A stretch of DNA of 29,397 nucleotides from Schoenoplectus triqueter (taxonomy: Eukaryota; Streptophyta; Magnoliopsida; Poales; Cyperaceae): assembly GCA_964058805.1 (NCBI GenBank), contig CAXKVV010000795.1:1-29397 (forward strand), in the 5' to 3' direction. The translations under genes were made by a program, and so were the position numbers. The notes below the pieces were generated by a model that worked only from the letters and a program-made list of their open reading frames with translations, searched no databases and was not told the DNA's origin. Positions 20,588-29,347 of the stretch are shown here, piece by piece (positions within the stretch are counted from its first letter, which is position 1; every line of letters begins with the position of its first letter).

Positions 20588-21086
20588 TCAATCCATAATG
20601 GATCTGAGAAGCTTGCATAACTTCCCAGCATTCTTTGGATCCTCAAAACTTATGGGCTGTATCATATACACGTCCTCTTCCAAATTTCCATTTAGGAAGA
20701 CGGTTTTGACATCCATTTGCCATATTTCATAATCATGAAATATGATAATTGCTAGGAGCATCCGAATTGACTTAAACATAGCTACGGACGAAAAAAGTTT
20801 CATCATAATCTACGTCGAGAATTTGCTTGAAACCTTTCGCTACTAGCCGTACTTTGTAAATAATCATATTATCATCCATGCCTGTTTTTCTTTTAAAAAC
20901 CCACTTGTTAGCTATGGGTTTTACCCCAACAAGTGGTGCAACCAGGTTCCAAACCTTGTTGTCATACATGGACTGTATTTCGGATCTCATGGCCTCCAGC
21001 CATTTATCAGAGTCGGGTCTATCCACTGCTTCCGCATAGGTCAGAGGATCTTCAGCATCAAATACTGAGACTTCATGCAGTCCCAT
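20588..21086 (-). pseudogene. Inner reverse transcriptase, N-terminal part, frameshifted
   Basis: Two overlapping - strand frames cover RVT_2. The first (21086-20772) holds the DSDKWLEAMRSEIQSM entry, VGVKPIANKWVFKRKTGMDD and RLVAKGFKQILDVDYDETFF. The second (20806-20588) holds YEIWQMDVKTVFLNGNLEED, with the Asp of the first catalytic motif present, then EDPKNAGKLCKL. A frameshift near 20790 separates them. The domain normally continues without a break in the gag-pol frame. Confidence 0.85.
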
Positions 21087-21092
21087 GTACCT

Positions 21093-21548
21093 TTAAGGTG
21101 CACGAACTGTCCTATGTGACCTTCGTAGCACTTGTTCTTCAGGCTGTCGAACTTCATCCACATCAGTATGCGCATTTAGTTCTATTTCAACTTGCGTTGA
21201 AGTAGATGAGCTCGGGACTAGAACTTCTTCCACAACTATTTGTAGATTTGGTTCTTCCAAATGCTCATTAGCCGAAGAATCAAGTGGTGGGTTTATCTGA
21301 TCAGTATCAGATATTGTATTGTGTGATGTATCTTGAATTTCTTCAAGTATTACATTACTCCCACTACTTCCTTTTGCGAGAAACTCTTTCTCCAAAAATA
21401 TACCATGACGAGCAACAATTATCTTGTTCTCGGACTGATAATAGAAGTAATATCCTTTCGTTTCCTTAGGATACCCTACGAAAAAACATTTATCAGCTTT
21501 GGGTCCAAGTTTGTCAGAAGTCGAACGTTTGACAAATACCTTGCAACC
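21093..21548 (-). pseudogene. Inner integrase C-terminus and linker
   Basis: Between integrase and RT the - strand encodes GYPKETKGYYFYYQ and then HGIFLEKEFL (about 21380-21475), the typical copia integrase C-terminal block. An acidic, Ser-rich linker follows (frame 21395-21093, 100 aa), ending RRSHRTVRAP. A frame break lies near 21548 at the integrase core end and another before the RT entry. Confidence 0.75.
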
Positions 21549-22106
21549 CTAAATTTTAAGATAAGACATATTTGGTATCTTACCAAACCATAACTCATAT
21601 GGAGTCTTTTCTACTGACTTGGATGGAACCCTATTTATTGTTAGTGCAGCAGTTTCTAGTGCGTGCCCCCAAAACATTTTTGGGAGTGTGGTATTACTCA
21701 TCATGGAACGAACCATGTCTAACAGAGTTCGATTCCTCCTCTCAGAAACACCGTTCCATTGCGGCGTTCCCGGAGGTGTGAGTTGTGAGACTATCCCACA
21801 TTCTTTTAAGTACATTGTAAACTCATAACTTAAGTATTCGCTTCCACGGTCTGACCGTAAGGCCTTAATACTTTTATTCAGTTGATTTTCTACTTCAGTC
21901 TTGAATTCCTTGAACTTTTCAAAGGATTCAGACTTATGTCTCATCAAGTAGACATAACCATATCTACTGTAATCATCAGTAAACGTGATAAAGTAGCGAT
22001 CACCATTTCTTGTACAAGTACTCATTGGTCCGCATACATCTGTGTGTATAAGGGCTAATAAGTCACTTGTCCTTTCGCCCTTCTTGGAGAAAGACAATTT
22101 GGTCAT
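21549..22106 (-). CDS. Inner copia integrase core (185-aa open frame)
   Basis: The frame contains the retroviral-type integrase core. The triad is complete: Asp23 in IHTDVCGPM, Asp86 in LRSDRGSEY and Glu122 in WNGVSERRN, with 35 residues between the last two (DX35E). ITFTDDYSRYGYVYL and the end KTPYELWFGKIPNMSYLKI match copia integrases. The Met at 22106 is only the first in this frame; in an intact element the sequence would continue from the gag-protease frame, which stops 18 bp upstream. The boundary looks shifted twice, because the zinc-binding CESCLRE stretch is readable only in a third frame. The enzyme inserts element cDNA into chromosomes. Confidence 0.9.
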   Translation of the reverse strand: MTKLSFSKKGERTSDLLALIHTDVCGPMSTCTRNGDRYFITFTDDYSRYGYVYLMRHKSESFEKFKEFKTEVENQLNKSIKALRSDRGSEYLSYEFTMYLKECGIVSQLTPPGTPQWNGVSERRNRTLLDMVRSMMSNTTLPKMFWGHALETAALTINRVPSKSVEKTPYELWFGKIPNMSYLKI

Positions 22107-22124
22107 TTTTCACGTAAACAAGAT

Positions 22125-23354
22125 TCACAATATTAAAATTATCAAGAAGTCCAACTTCATGTAACTTTTGATGCGTTTCTCGTTTATATGACCAAGGCGA
22201 TAATGCCATATGAAAGTCATACTTTCATGAGATGTTTTGAGTCGTTTATTGATGTTAAATATAGGTTTGTCTATTTCCAGTATATAAAGATCATTCATCA
22301 TAAAAGAAGATCCATAATATAACTCATCTTTATATATAGAACAACCATTGTCCTTTATAACAAAAGAGAAACCATTCATTTCTAAACATGAGATTGAAAT
22401 GATGTTTCTGGAAATACTTGGAACAAAATATACATTTTCAAGTTCCATTACAAGCCCGCTAGGCAAATACAACTCTATACTTCCGACTGTTACGGCTGCA
22501 ACTTGTGCTCCGTTTCCAACTCGGAGTTGTACTTCCTTATTACGTAGTTTCCTCCTATTCTTTAGTGCCTGTATATTTGAACAAATATGAGCACATGATC
22601 CAGTATCCAATACCCAATCATAAATAGAGGTAACAACGTTAACTTCAATCATGAAAATACCTGAGGTTGAAACTTTGGGAACTTTTCCCGTCCTCAAATC
22701 CTCCAGATACTTAGGGCAGTTCCTCCTCCAATGACCATTGCCTTGACAATAAAAGCAGTCAGAGGTAGAAGCTTTTGCCTTGGAAGTGTTCTGATTAGGA
22801 ACCATCTTCCCTTTGCCTTTGTACTTAGGTGCCATTTTGGGAGTCGCTTTGCGTTTCATCTTTTTAATCTTCCTCGCACCTTCTTGGATCACGAGGATAG
22901 AAGAACTCTTCTTCATGTCCCCATCAGCGATCCTCAACATCCCTTGGAGCTCCTGCAAACTCTTGTCCATTCCCAGCATATGATAATTCCTGATGAAATT
23001 AGAATAGCTAGGAGGGAGAGAGTTCAGGATAACATCCGTAACAAACTCTTTGTTCAACGGACTGTTAAGCTTCTCCAACTGCTCAACATCGCTCGTCATA
23101 CGGAGCATGTGAGTGTCAAGAGAGCTGCCCTCAGTCATCTTATGACTCAGCAGAGATTTAGTCACCTTAAATTTCTTGACCAATAAACTTTGTACATCAA
23201 GCTCATCTTCTTTGTGCTTGTTGTACATGGTGACTTCATTTGCTGTGCAGCCTACTGCAGGCTGTGCAGAGATTGGTGTGTTAAGGACGTACTCGAGTTT
23301 CTCATGTCTTAGTATGAGCGCACAGAACGTATTAGTAAGAGTTTCTTTAGCCAT
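22125..23354 (-). CDS. Inner Gag, protease and pre-integrase (409-aa frame)
   Basis: The Met at 23354 starts MAKETLTNTF, a usual Gag start in BARE-like elements. EKLEYVLNTP follows, then a Gag core with SYSNFIRNYHMLGMDKSLQE (residues about 117-136). The CCHC knuckle is Cys200, Cys203, His208 and Cys213. The protease motif WVLDTGSCAHICS has Asp250. The pre-integrase block WHYRLGHINEKRI is near residues 384-396, and the frame ends 18 bp before the integrase frame. The knuckle comes at residue 200 and expected Gag blocks are missing after residues ~11 and ~55, so in-frame deletions of roughly 80 residues are likely (inference from family layout). Gag forms the particle and binds RNA; the protease cuts the polyprotein. 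Confidence 0.88.
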   Translation of the reverse strand: MAKETLTNTFCALILRHEKLEYVLNTPISAQPAVGCTANEVTMYNKHKEDELDVQSLLVKKFKVTKSLLSHKMTEGSSLDTHMLRMTSDVEQLEKLNSPLNKEFVTDVILNSLPPSYSNFIRNYHMLGMDKSLQELQGMLRIADGDMKKSSSILVIQEGARKIKKMKRKATPKMAPKYKGKGKMVPNQNTSKAKASTSDCFYCQGNGHWRRNCPKYLEDLRTGKVPKVSTSGIFMIEVNVVTSIYDWVLDTGSCAHICSNIQALKNRRKLRNKEVQLRVGNGAQVAAVTVGSIELYLPSGLVMELENVYFVPSISRNIISISCLEMNGFSFVIKDNGCSIYKDELYYGSSFMMNDLYILEIDKPIFNINKRLKTSHESMTFIWHYRLGHINEKRIKSYMKLDFLIILIL

Positions 23355-23800
23355 GTGCTACAACGTAAAATGTAAAGATTTTTAGCTTTGTTCATGTAAT
23401 GTCTTATTTCAAATAAAACTCCCACTACAAATTTGTTCTATTCCCGTTTGTAGTTAGGACCAAGATCCCTATTTTCATTGATAATCAAGTTATCGTTGAA
23501 TAACTCGTTTATTAATTATCTTAGGTAAGCAACTCTTTGCTAATCACATCTCTATGTGATTCTTGGTTTCGCTAAACATCATATGTTTTAACGAAACTTT
23601 GCCCCAAGCCCAAAACTGTTTTGGAAATCATTGGTAAGTAACCTCACTCTATTTGATTCGTTATGTCGGACATAACCCTCGAAAACCAAAGGTAAAAGGT
23701 GACGCCTACTGAGTAGGTCACGTCTGCCAATGAACAATGATATGCGAGGACAGAGTAGGTAGGGCATATTACTTAATTTTTCGGGTTTAACATCGTAAGT

Positions 23801-24262
23801 AGTCAGTTTGTTAAACTGACTTTAGACAGACTTACGAACACGTAAAAGATGTCTGCCAGAAAGACCACTGAAAGTTCCTTTTCCAGTCTTTCTTTGACAC
23901 AACCTTCCTTCACGGTTTCTTAAAAATGATAAATCTAATTTATACATTTATAATTAGTCAGTTTATTAAGCTAACTTTAAACAGACTTATGAACACGTGA
24001 AAATACGTCTGCCAGAAAGACCATTGAAAGTTCCTTTTCCAGTCTTTCTTTGACATAACATTCTTTCACGGTTCCTTAAAATGATAAATCTAATTTACAC
24101 ATTTATAATTAGTCAGTTTATTAAGCTGACTTTAAATAGACTTATGAACACGTGAAAAGACGTCTGCCAGAAAGACCATTGAAAGTTCCTTTTCCAGTCT
24201 TTCTTTGACATAACATTCTTTCACGGTTCCTTAAAATGATAAATCTAATTTACTCATTTATT
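23801..24262 (-). repeat. 155-bp tandem repeat in the leader, 3 copies
   Basis: Copies begin AGTCAGTTTG/A at 23801, 23956 and 24111. Each contains GTCTGCCAGAAAGACC and then CCAGTCTTTCTTTGAC, giving an 8-bp hairpin AGAAAGAC/GTCTTTCT (23858-23865 with 23886-23893, 24014-24021 with 24042-24049, 24169-24176 with 24197-24204) extended by GTC/GAC. Confidence 0.95.
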
Positions 24263-24470
24263 ATCAAAGCGGTAAATCCAATTTACCAGCTCATACAAAC
24301 ATTTTGTATATATACATGAATCAGTCACGTATATAACTACTATCTATCCAATAAAAGTAGCTTTGCATCTATGATAAGATACATTTCATATCAAAGCAGT
24401 AAATCTAATTTACTTGCTCATACAAACATTTTGTATATATATATGTGAATCAGTCACATATATAACTATC
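24261..24470 (-). repeat. About 85-bp direct repeat in the leader, 2 copies
   Basis: TATCAAAGCGGTAAATCCAA at about 24262 and TATCAAAGCAGTAAATCTAA at about 24389 each continue through CTCATACAAACATTTTGTAT and a GAATCAGTCAC block. They are separated by about 43 bp. Confidence 0.9.
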
Positions 24471-24578
24471 AGTTCTCAATTCTTTATTTTGCAACTTCAT
24501 CTTTGTTCTTTATTTATACCGTAAAAAGCATATAAACATTTTATATGATTTCAAAACAGTTAATTCCTTCTGGTACGA

Positions 24579-25051
24579 TAAAGTAATTTGATAACGTGAC
24601 AAAGTTCCTTTTCGGCCAGTTATCAGGACACGTAAAAGGGGCTCCCAGGAAAGATCGGGGTCACGAGGACCACTTTAAATTCAATCTTTCCTAGACAGAA
24701 CCATCTCTTTCGGGTGTGGAGATCAACAGCTCTTACTCAGGTACTTTATTGCTTCATCACATTCATAGATATACTTTTCATAACTAAAAGTTTTCGAAAA
24801 AGCAAAAGAGTTACATTTGCCATGCTTCGAAAGCGTAAAAGTAATTTGGTAACGTGATAAAGTTCCTTTTGGGCCAGTTATCAGGACACGTAAAAGGGCA
24901 TGTCAGAAAGAATACCGAAGGTATCCACTTCCCATCTTTCTTTGACATCACCTTATCTTTTATGTGTGGAGATCAACAGCTCTTACTTAGGTACTTTATT
25001 GCTTCATCACATTCTTAGATATACTTTAACACAATCGAAAGTTTTCGAAAA
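24579..25051 (-). repeat. About 220-bp direct repeat in the leader, 2 copies
   Basis: Copies at 24579-24800 and 24838-25051 share AAGTTCCTTTT, GGCCAGTTATCAGGACACGT, GTGTGGAGATCAACAGCTCT and AGTTTTCGAAAA. Each has a hairpin at the position seen in the 155-bp family: AGGAAAGAT/ATCTTTCCT (24647-24655 with 24684-24692), and TGTC-AGAAAGA/TCTTTCT-TT-GACA (24901-24911 with 24935-24947). Confidence 0.93.
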
Positions 25052-25247
25052 GAAAGCGTAAAGAAAGCATAAAGAAAGCTTAAATCTAATTTAACTTTCT
25101 TAGTCGACAGAGCCGAACCAAGAAAATCCAATTTTATTTGGTTTGGACTTTAAGCTGCAAATCTAAGAATTAAACCGATACGGGGTATATGCATCTTATT
25201 TGCATAAGATATAACCTTATAGAAAATCAATCAGCGGGAGAGCCTTT

Positions 25248-25259
25248 GCTCTGATACCA
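25248..25259 (-). other. Primer-binding site, iMet type
   Basis: On the - strand TGGTATCAGAGC lies one base after the end of the 5' LTR. This is the classic complement to the 3' end of initiator methionine tRNA, used to prime first-strand cDNA in many plant copia elements. It is intact. Confidence 0.95.
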
Positions 25260-25912
25260 CTGTTGGGATTCGGAATGCCCAAATCCCATTAATGCTCAAG
25301 CTGCGGAAAGACCGTAGAACAAAAATTTTACTTCTACTTAAGTTAGGGATTAAAGTATGTCGGATAATAACCGAGAGTTACAGACATTTAATCCTTTACA
25401 AAAGACGGTAAAATATTATTTTACTTCTAACTTAAGCTTAGGGTTAAAGTGATGTGTCGGATGATTACCGAGAGATACACACCTCTTTAAACCTTTATTG
25501 ATCTACTCCATGATTGATTTCTAAAATATTAATCTACTTAACAATTAAATAGATTAATATAAGATGTTATACCTCGCTTCCAAATTTTAATTGGAATGAA
25601 AATCGGCTTGTCTCGGAGCACCAAACGTCTGATGCCTCTGTAGGTTATCCACCAGGACTGACCAGAGAGCGGTTTATTTCTTTTGCCAGAAATACTGTAA
25701 ACCGCGGTTTTTCGCAAAAACACTATTCACCCGAGAAAAAGACGAAATAGTACTATTCACGACTCGCAGTAATTCTGTTTCACAAATGTGCAGAAATACC
25801 GCAACTTTCGTAAAAACACTATTCACCGATCCCGTGAATTCTGAAACAACCGTATACCGGGAGAGAGAAAGTAGAACTGATTTGGTGGAACTTTTTCTCT
25901 CACCCTACCCCT

Positions 25913-25922
25913 CTATTTATAG
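25913..25922 (-). promoter_or_regulatory. TATA box driving the inner element transcript
   Basis: CTATAAATAG on the - strand is identical to the left LTR site. Predicted start is near 25885, so the genomic RNA would run leftward through R-U5, the primer site, the leader and gag-pol. Confidence 0.78.
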
Positions 25923-26007
25923 AAAAAATGGAATTGATAAATTACCAAAATGCCCTCGTGAATAGTAAGGAGGTTTCAAAGTGAAAAGACCAAAATACCC
26001 TTGAGGA

Positions 26008-26064
26008 TGATGTCATGGATGATGTCATATATGATGTCATATATGATGTCATGCATGATGTCAT
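26008..26064 (-). repeat. 12-bp TGATGTCAT array, 5 units
   Basis: The array matches the left LTR but lacks one GGA-spaced unit. It lies about 85-150 bp upstream of the TATA box on the - strand. Confidence 0.9.
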
Positions 26065-27358
26065 CTAAGATCCAAATTTACAAGTTTGCCATTGGGCTTT
26101 TGGCCAAATTACCGAAATACCCTTGGGCTTTTGGATTTTGGGCTTTTCTGATTTTGGGTTTTTAATTATTAATTAAGGCTTTAATTATTAATGGGCTTTT
26201 GGCCCATAATTCAAATCCATAATTAACATTTAAAATCCAAATCAAATATATATATAATTGTCATCTACAATTATATTTTTCTCGGTTGTTGTTTCGGCGA
26301 ATTTATACGACGTGTCCAACACGTTATAAATTCAATCTGATTTTTGCTTCTTGTCATCTCTATGACAAATATAATTATATCATATATAATTAATTATAAC
26401 CATCTTATTATTAATTATAAACAATTTATAATTAATCAATAAGATTCTCCGATTAACTCCTATACGGTGTGACCCGACAGGATCCGTGTTATGTTGGTAA
26501 ATAGAGTTAAAACCCTTTTAACTTCTATAATCATAGGAGGCATCTGGCAGAATGCACTATGACCATCCAATTACACAGATGATGATGTACTGTACAATAT
26601 CATGATCCAGTAAACTATTTACTTGTGTTTAATTCTTTTGTCTCATAGCTATCAGATCAGTTTCAAGGTAGGTATGTGTCATCCTTGCAAACTTAATCTT
26701 TTCTTGATCCTGAGTAAAATATCAAATATAATTACTCTTGTAATTATACTGCTAGCAGATAATCTTACTCTATCAAGGGGCCCAGTGATGCTATAACTCA
26801 TATAGAAATATGAGGGACAATAGTACTTTTGGCAAACCATCTCTTCCTCCGCATAAGTTATGTATACCGAAGAGCTACCTTTATAGCCACCTTTTACGGA
26901 TAACGTTTGGTAGAAATCACACACATACATATCTTATGTAGGAAAAATGAATACCTCATACTTTAGAATTTAATACTGAACGAAAACATTAATGACACGA
27001 ACACAATTCCATTTAATGTTTCATTCGGGGTCTATCAAATACGATGTTCCTAGAACATCTATTTATGTGATTAAAATGACAACTCTTTGTCTATGGTCTG
27101 TAAAACTTGACCATCATTTAATCCACATACTAACCTGATAACGGTTAATTAGTGTTCCTGCTAATTACCTTGGTTAGTGACTTTTAAGAGTATATTCTAT
27201 ATTATGAAGTTTCACAATTCCAGTCATGAACTCGGAATGATTCATAAATTCAATAATACTCAAGGAAACAAAATATCGTTTAAATATCCAATTCATGAAC
27301 AAAGCTTTATATAACAAATTTATCGTATTATTGACTTCAAGATTATTACAAACTAACA

Positions 27359-27363
27359 CTAAG
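27359..27363. repeat. Target-site duplication CTAAG (right, inner element)
   Basis: CTAAG after the CA end of the right LTR equals 17569-17573. The outer RT sequence resumes immediately. Confidence 0.95.
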
Positions 27364-28135
27364 TACACCAATGATTGTTCGATCACTTGATGCGAAGAAT
27401 GATCCTTACCGGCTCCAAAAAATAATGAAAAAATTATTGGTCATGAAATACCATACTTAGGTGCAATTGGGGCTCTGATGTATCTTACTAATAATACGAT
27501 ATCTGATATTACTTTTTCTGTAAATATAGTAGCAAGATATAGTTCTAATCCAACACGTCGACATTAGAACAAAATCAAATATGTATTACGTTACCTTTGT
27601 GGGACACATGATATGAGACTATTTTATCGAAAAAAATATAATGTCCAAACTAGTTGGATATGCAGATGCATGATATTTATCAGATCTGCATAAAGCTCGG
27701 TCATAATTCAGATATGTGTTTATATATGGTGGCAGTGCAATTTCATGACGATCGACAAAGCAAACATTGACAGCAACATCATCAAATCATGCCAAATTAA
27801 TTGCTCTTTATGATGCTTGGTGAGAATGTGTATGGTTAAGATCAATGATCCAACACATCCAAGATTAATGCGGTCAGTCATAGAAAACCTGACGGTGATA
27901 TACAGAGATAATGCTGCATGCATTGCTCAAATAAAAAAAGATATATCAAATGTGACAGAACCAAGCACATCTCGCCGAAGTTTTTCTCAACACATGATTT
28001 ACAGAAAAATGATTTGATAAATGTTTGTCAAATCAAATCAAGCAATAATTTGACGAACTTATTCACAAAATCATTGCCAAGAAATATTTTTGGACAGCTT
28101 TGACATAAGATTGACATTCGCCGCTTAAAAGATGT
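27364..28135 (+). pseudogene. Outer RT 3' part and RNase H remnant
   Basis: Sequence resumes with PMIVRSLDAKNDPY-type coding, then IPYLGAIGALMYLTNNT near 27448-27495, VNIVARYSSNPTRRH and YVLRYLCGTHDMRLFYRK near 27575-27630. The RNase H part shows VIYRDNAACIAQIKK at about 27897-27940 with its Asp, and TKHISPKFFSTHDLQKN with NLFTKSLPRNIF near 27960-28090. Stops and frame changes split the region. It continues the RT remnant that ends at 17568 and precedes the polypurine tract and 3' LTR as expected for copia. Confidence 0.85.
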
Positions 28136-28338
28136 ACATTAAAATGAGGGGATATTATAAACGTTGCACTCTTTTTCCCTTCACTAAGTTTTATCCTGTT
28201 GATTTTCTTAGTAAAGTTTTTAATGAGGCAACAAAACTGATCCAGAAGTATCAGTTAAATCAAGTTGGTCCTGAAGTACCAAAAATTAATATTGTCCAGT
28301 AGTACAATATTAATAGTGTATAATATAAGACGAAACAT
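28136..28338 (+). other. 3' untranslated part of the outer element
   Basis: This AT-rich stretch between the RNase H remnant and the polypurine tract contains short direct repeats around AGTACC/AGTACAATATTAAT (28270-28315). No coding was recognised. Confidence 0.5.
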
Positions 28339-28349
28339 CTAAGGGGGAG
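28339..28349 (+). other. Polypurine tract of the outer element
   Basis: CTAAGGGGGAG lies directly before the TG of the 3' LTR, the expected plus-strand primer position. Confidence 0.8.
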
Positions 28350-28599
28350 TGTTATAAAATATTAATGATAGATATTTCACCTCCTCCGCCTACTTTCATA
28401 ACTATAGATGTTTTTCATTCCCTTTACCTCCTCTTTTATTCTGGATTTAATTTTGTATTGACTTTCTATTTTATTACATGATGTTTCTCTAGCCTATGAA
28501 TATAGACTTGTATGTTGTTGATTGTTGTACATCTCCAGAAGAGATAATATAGAAATAAATTATCTCACAACTTTTGTCTTCTATCTTTATTTTATAACA
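28350..28599 (+). repeat. 3' LTR of the outer element
   Basis: It starts TGTTATAAAA and ends TTTTATAACA. Compared with 12931-13185 I count about 30 mismatches plus a few small indels. Its TATA position reads TATGAATA. GACAT follows at 28600-28604. Confidence 0.9.
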
Positions 28600-28604
28600 G
28601 ACAT
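28600..28604. repeat. Target-site duplication GACAT (right, outer element)
   Basis: This is an exact repeat of 12926-12930. Confidence 0.9.
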
Positions 28605-28690
28605 CATTTTTTTTTGGAATTTATTTTGAATTATTTAAATTATTTTGAAGTTTTACAAAATTGAAAAAAAATCACCGAACCAGTTGGATT
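28605..28690. repeat. Right half of the repeat split by the outer element
   Basis: TTTTTTTTTGGAATTTATTT and ATTATTTTGAAGTTTTACAA align with about 2395-2470 of the uninterrupted relative, following on from the half at 12845-12930. Confidence 0.5.
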
Positions 28691-28957
28691 GACTTAACCC
28701 CCCTTAACTTGATCTGATACGTTGGCCCGACCAACTTATGATCCTACAAAGTGTTGCAATTAGTCCTTCAAAAATAAATATGTCCAAACCAATCAAGCTG
28801 ATATGTTAGACCATCTAACCCTGTTTACCCTTGAAAAATTTCAAGGATGAGTAGATGAATAAATGAAAATAAATTGATGATTAATGATAAATCATAAGAA
28901 GAGAGAAGAAAAGAAAGCAATGAAAAGATGGCCCACTGATCAGAAGAGGTCGCTGCC
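28691..28957. other. Non-coding stretch, nothing firmly recognised
   Basis: A C-rich patch (TTAACCCCCCTTAACTTG) at about 28695 is followed by AT-rich DNA with a small CCTTGAAAAATTTCAAGG palindrome near 28830-28847 and a purine-rich run at about 28896-28930. There is no gene. Confidence 0.4.
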
Positions 28958-29014
28958 TAACCCCGGAACAAATCCATTAGTCCCACAATGGAATGCTGGG
29001 CATGAAGTGAAGAG

Positions 29015-29022
29015 TATAAATA
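29015..29022 (+). promoter_or_regulatory. TATA box, repeat copy 1
   Basis: GAGTATAAATACCCC is a strong plant TATA box, 246 bp before an equivalent site. The hairpin at 29052-29099 starts about 30 bp downstream, near the expected transcription start. Confidence 0.6.
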
Positions 29023-29051
29023 CCCCACTATCCTCTATCTACTCAGCATGA

Positions 29052-29099
29052 GTGACAACCGAGAGGATCGAGGGAGAGAAGAGATCTCTCGGGTGTCAC
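29052..29099 (+). repeat. Hairpin after the copy 1 TATA box
   Basis: GTGACAACCGAGAG (29052-29065) pairs with CTCTCGGGTGTCAC (29086-29099) at 13 of 14 positions around a 20-nt purine-rich loop. Confidence 0.75.
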
Positions 29100-29260
29100 C
29101 ATGTGATTATATCTTTTCTGACAAGTGGGACCCACATGGCAGTCCCTTATGAGCAGCTCCAATGACATGGACCTAGCCTATTTTGCTAAGAAAACTAATC
29201 AACCCGGAACAGAGGTTAAGCATTAATCCCACAATGAAATAGCAGGGTGAAAGACGAGGA

Positions 29261-29268
29261 TATAAATA
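29261..29268 (+). promoter_or_regulatory. TATA box, repeat copy 2
   Basis: GGATATAAATACCCCC has the same position and context as the copy 1 site. Confidence 0.6.
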
Positions 29269-29296
29269 CCCCCACCACCTCCTACTCATTCGAGGT

Positions 29297-29347
29297 GGCT
29301 GACCCTCGGGAGATTTCAGAGAGAGAAAATCTCCTGATGGGTCAGCC
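29297..29347 (+). repeat. Hairpin after the copy 2 TATA box
   Basis: The outer stem GGCTGACCC (29297-29305) pairs with GGGTCAGCC (29339-29347), and the inner stem GGAGATTT (29309-29316) pairs with AAATCTCC (29327-29334). All pairs are perfect. The position matches the copy 1 hairpin although the stem bases differ. Confidence 0.8.

Larger units (their letters stand above)
23355..25247 (-). other. Long untranslated leader of the inner element
   Basis: About 1.9 kb between the primer site and the gag start contains no coding domain. BARE-1-type elements are known for long leaders with packaging and dimerisation functions. The leader is filled with direct repeats and hairpins: AATCACAT/ATGTGATT (23542-23561), GTTTCG...CGAAAC (23566-23597) and GTTATGT/ACATAAC (23660-23676). 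Three repeat families are listed separately. Confidence 0.8.
17574..27358 (-). mobile_element. Young Angela/BARE-1-like copia element, defective
   Basis: This 9785-bp - strand element has LTRs of 2110 bp (left, its 3' LTR) and 2098 bp (right, its 5' LTR), an iMet primer site, a polypurine tract, a ~1.9-kb leader, and gag, protease, integrase, RT and partial RNase H in copia order. The perfect CTAAG duplication and nearly identical LTRs show a recent insertion into the outer element's RT. The coding region carries frameshifts, stops and an RNase H deletion, so this copy is non-autonomous. Lineage is inferred from the IGSIMYAMLCTRPDVSYA block, LTR length and the long leader, known features of BARE-1/Angela elements. 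Confidence 0.93.
25261..27358 (-). repeat. 5' LTR of the inner element (right copy)
   Basis: It starts TGTTGGGATTCGG and ends ACAAACTAACA on +, and is 2098 bp long. It is 12 bp shorter than the left LTR because the TGATGTCAT array has five units instead of six. No other difference was seen in the stretches compared. It would supply the promoter of the element transcript. Confidence 0.95.
12931..28599 (+). mobile_element. Old Ty1/copia retrotransposon, interrupted
   Basis: This is a + strand copia element with short LTRs (255 and 250 bp) and a perfect GACAT duplication. Without the inner insertion and one CTAAG copy it would be about 5.9 kb. Coding remnants run in copia order: gag, pre-integrase and integrase, reverse transcriptase, RNase H. 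All are broken by stops and frameshifts. Its LTRs differ by roughly 30 of ~250 positions plus small indels (hand count), so it inserted long before the inner element. The lineage within copia is not assigned. Confidence 0.9.
28958..29147 (+). repeat. Promoter-like repeat unit, copy 1
   Basis: The unit contains CCCGGAACA, TCCCACAATG, a TATA box, a hairpin and the tail GACAAGTGGGACCCAC with TGGCAGTCCCTT. The second copy has the same blocks in the same order 246 bp later. It does not code. It could be part of an LTR or a tandem promoter repeat continuing beyond the window. Confidence 0.7.

Noticed and set aside
20933..21205. 90-aa and similar + strand frames across 20041-21828
   Set aside because: They are antisense shadows of the integrase, linker and RT coding on the - strand.
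22731..23186. 151-aa + strand open frame
   Set aside because: It lies entirely antisense to the well-supported Gag-protease frame and shows no motif.
23801..24262. CRISPR-like regular repeats
   Set aside because: Repeats of 155 bp with no spacers, inside a plant retrotransposon leader; not a CRISPR array.
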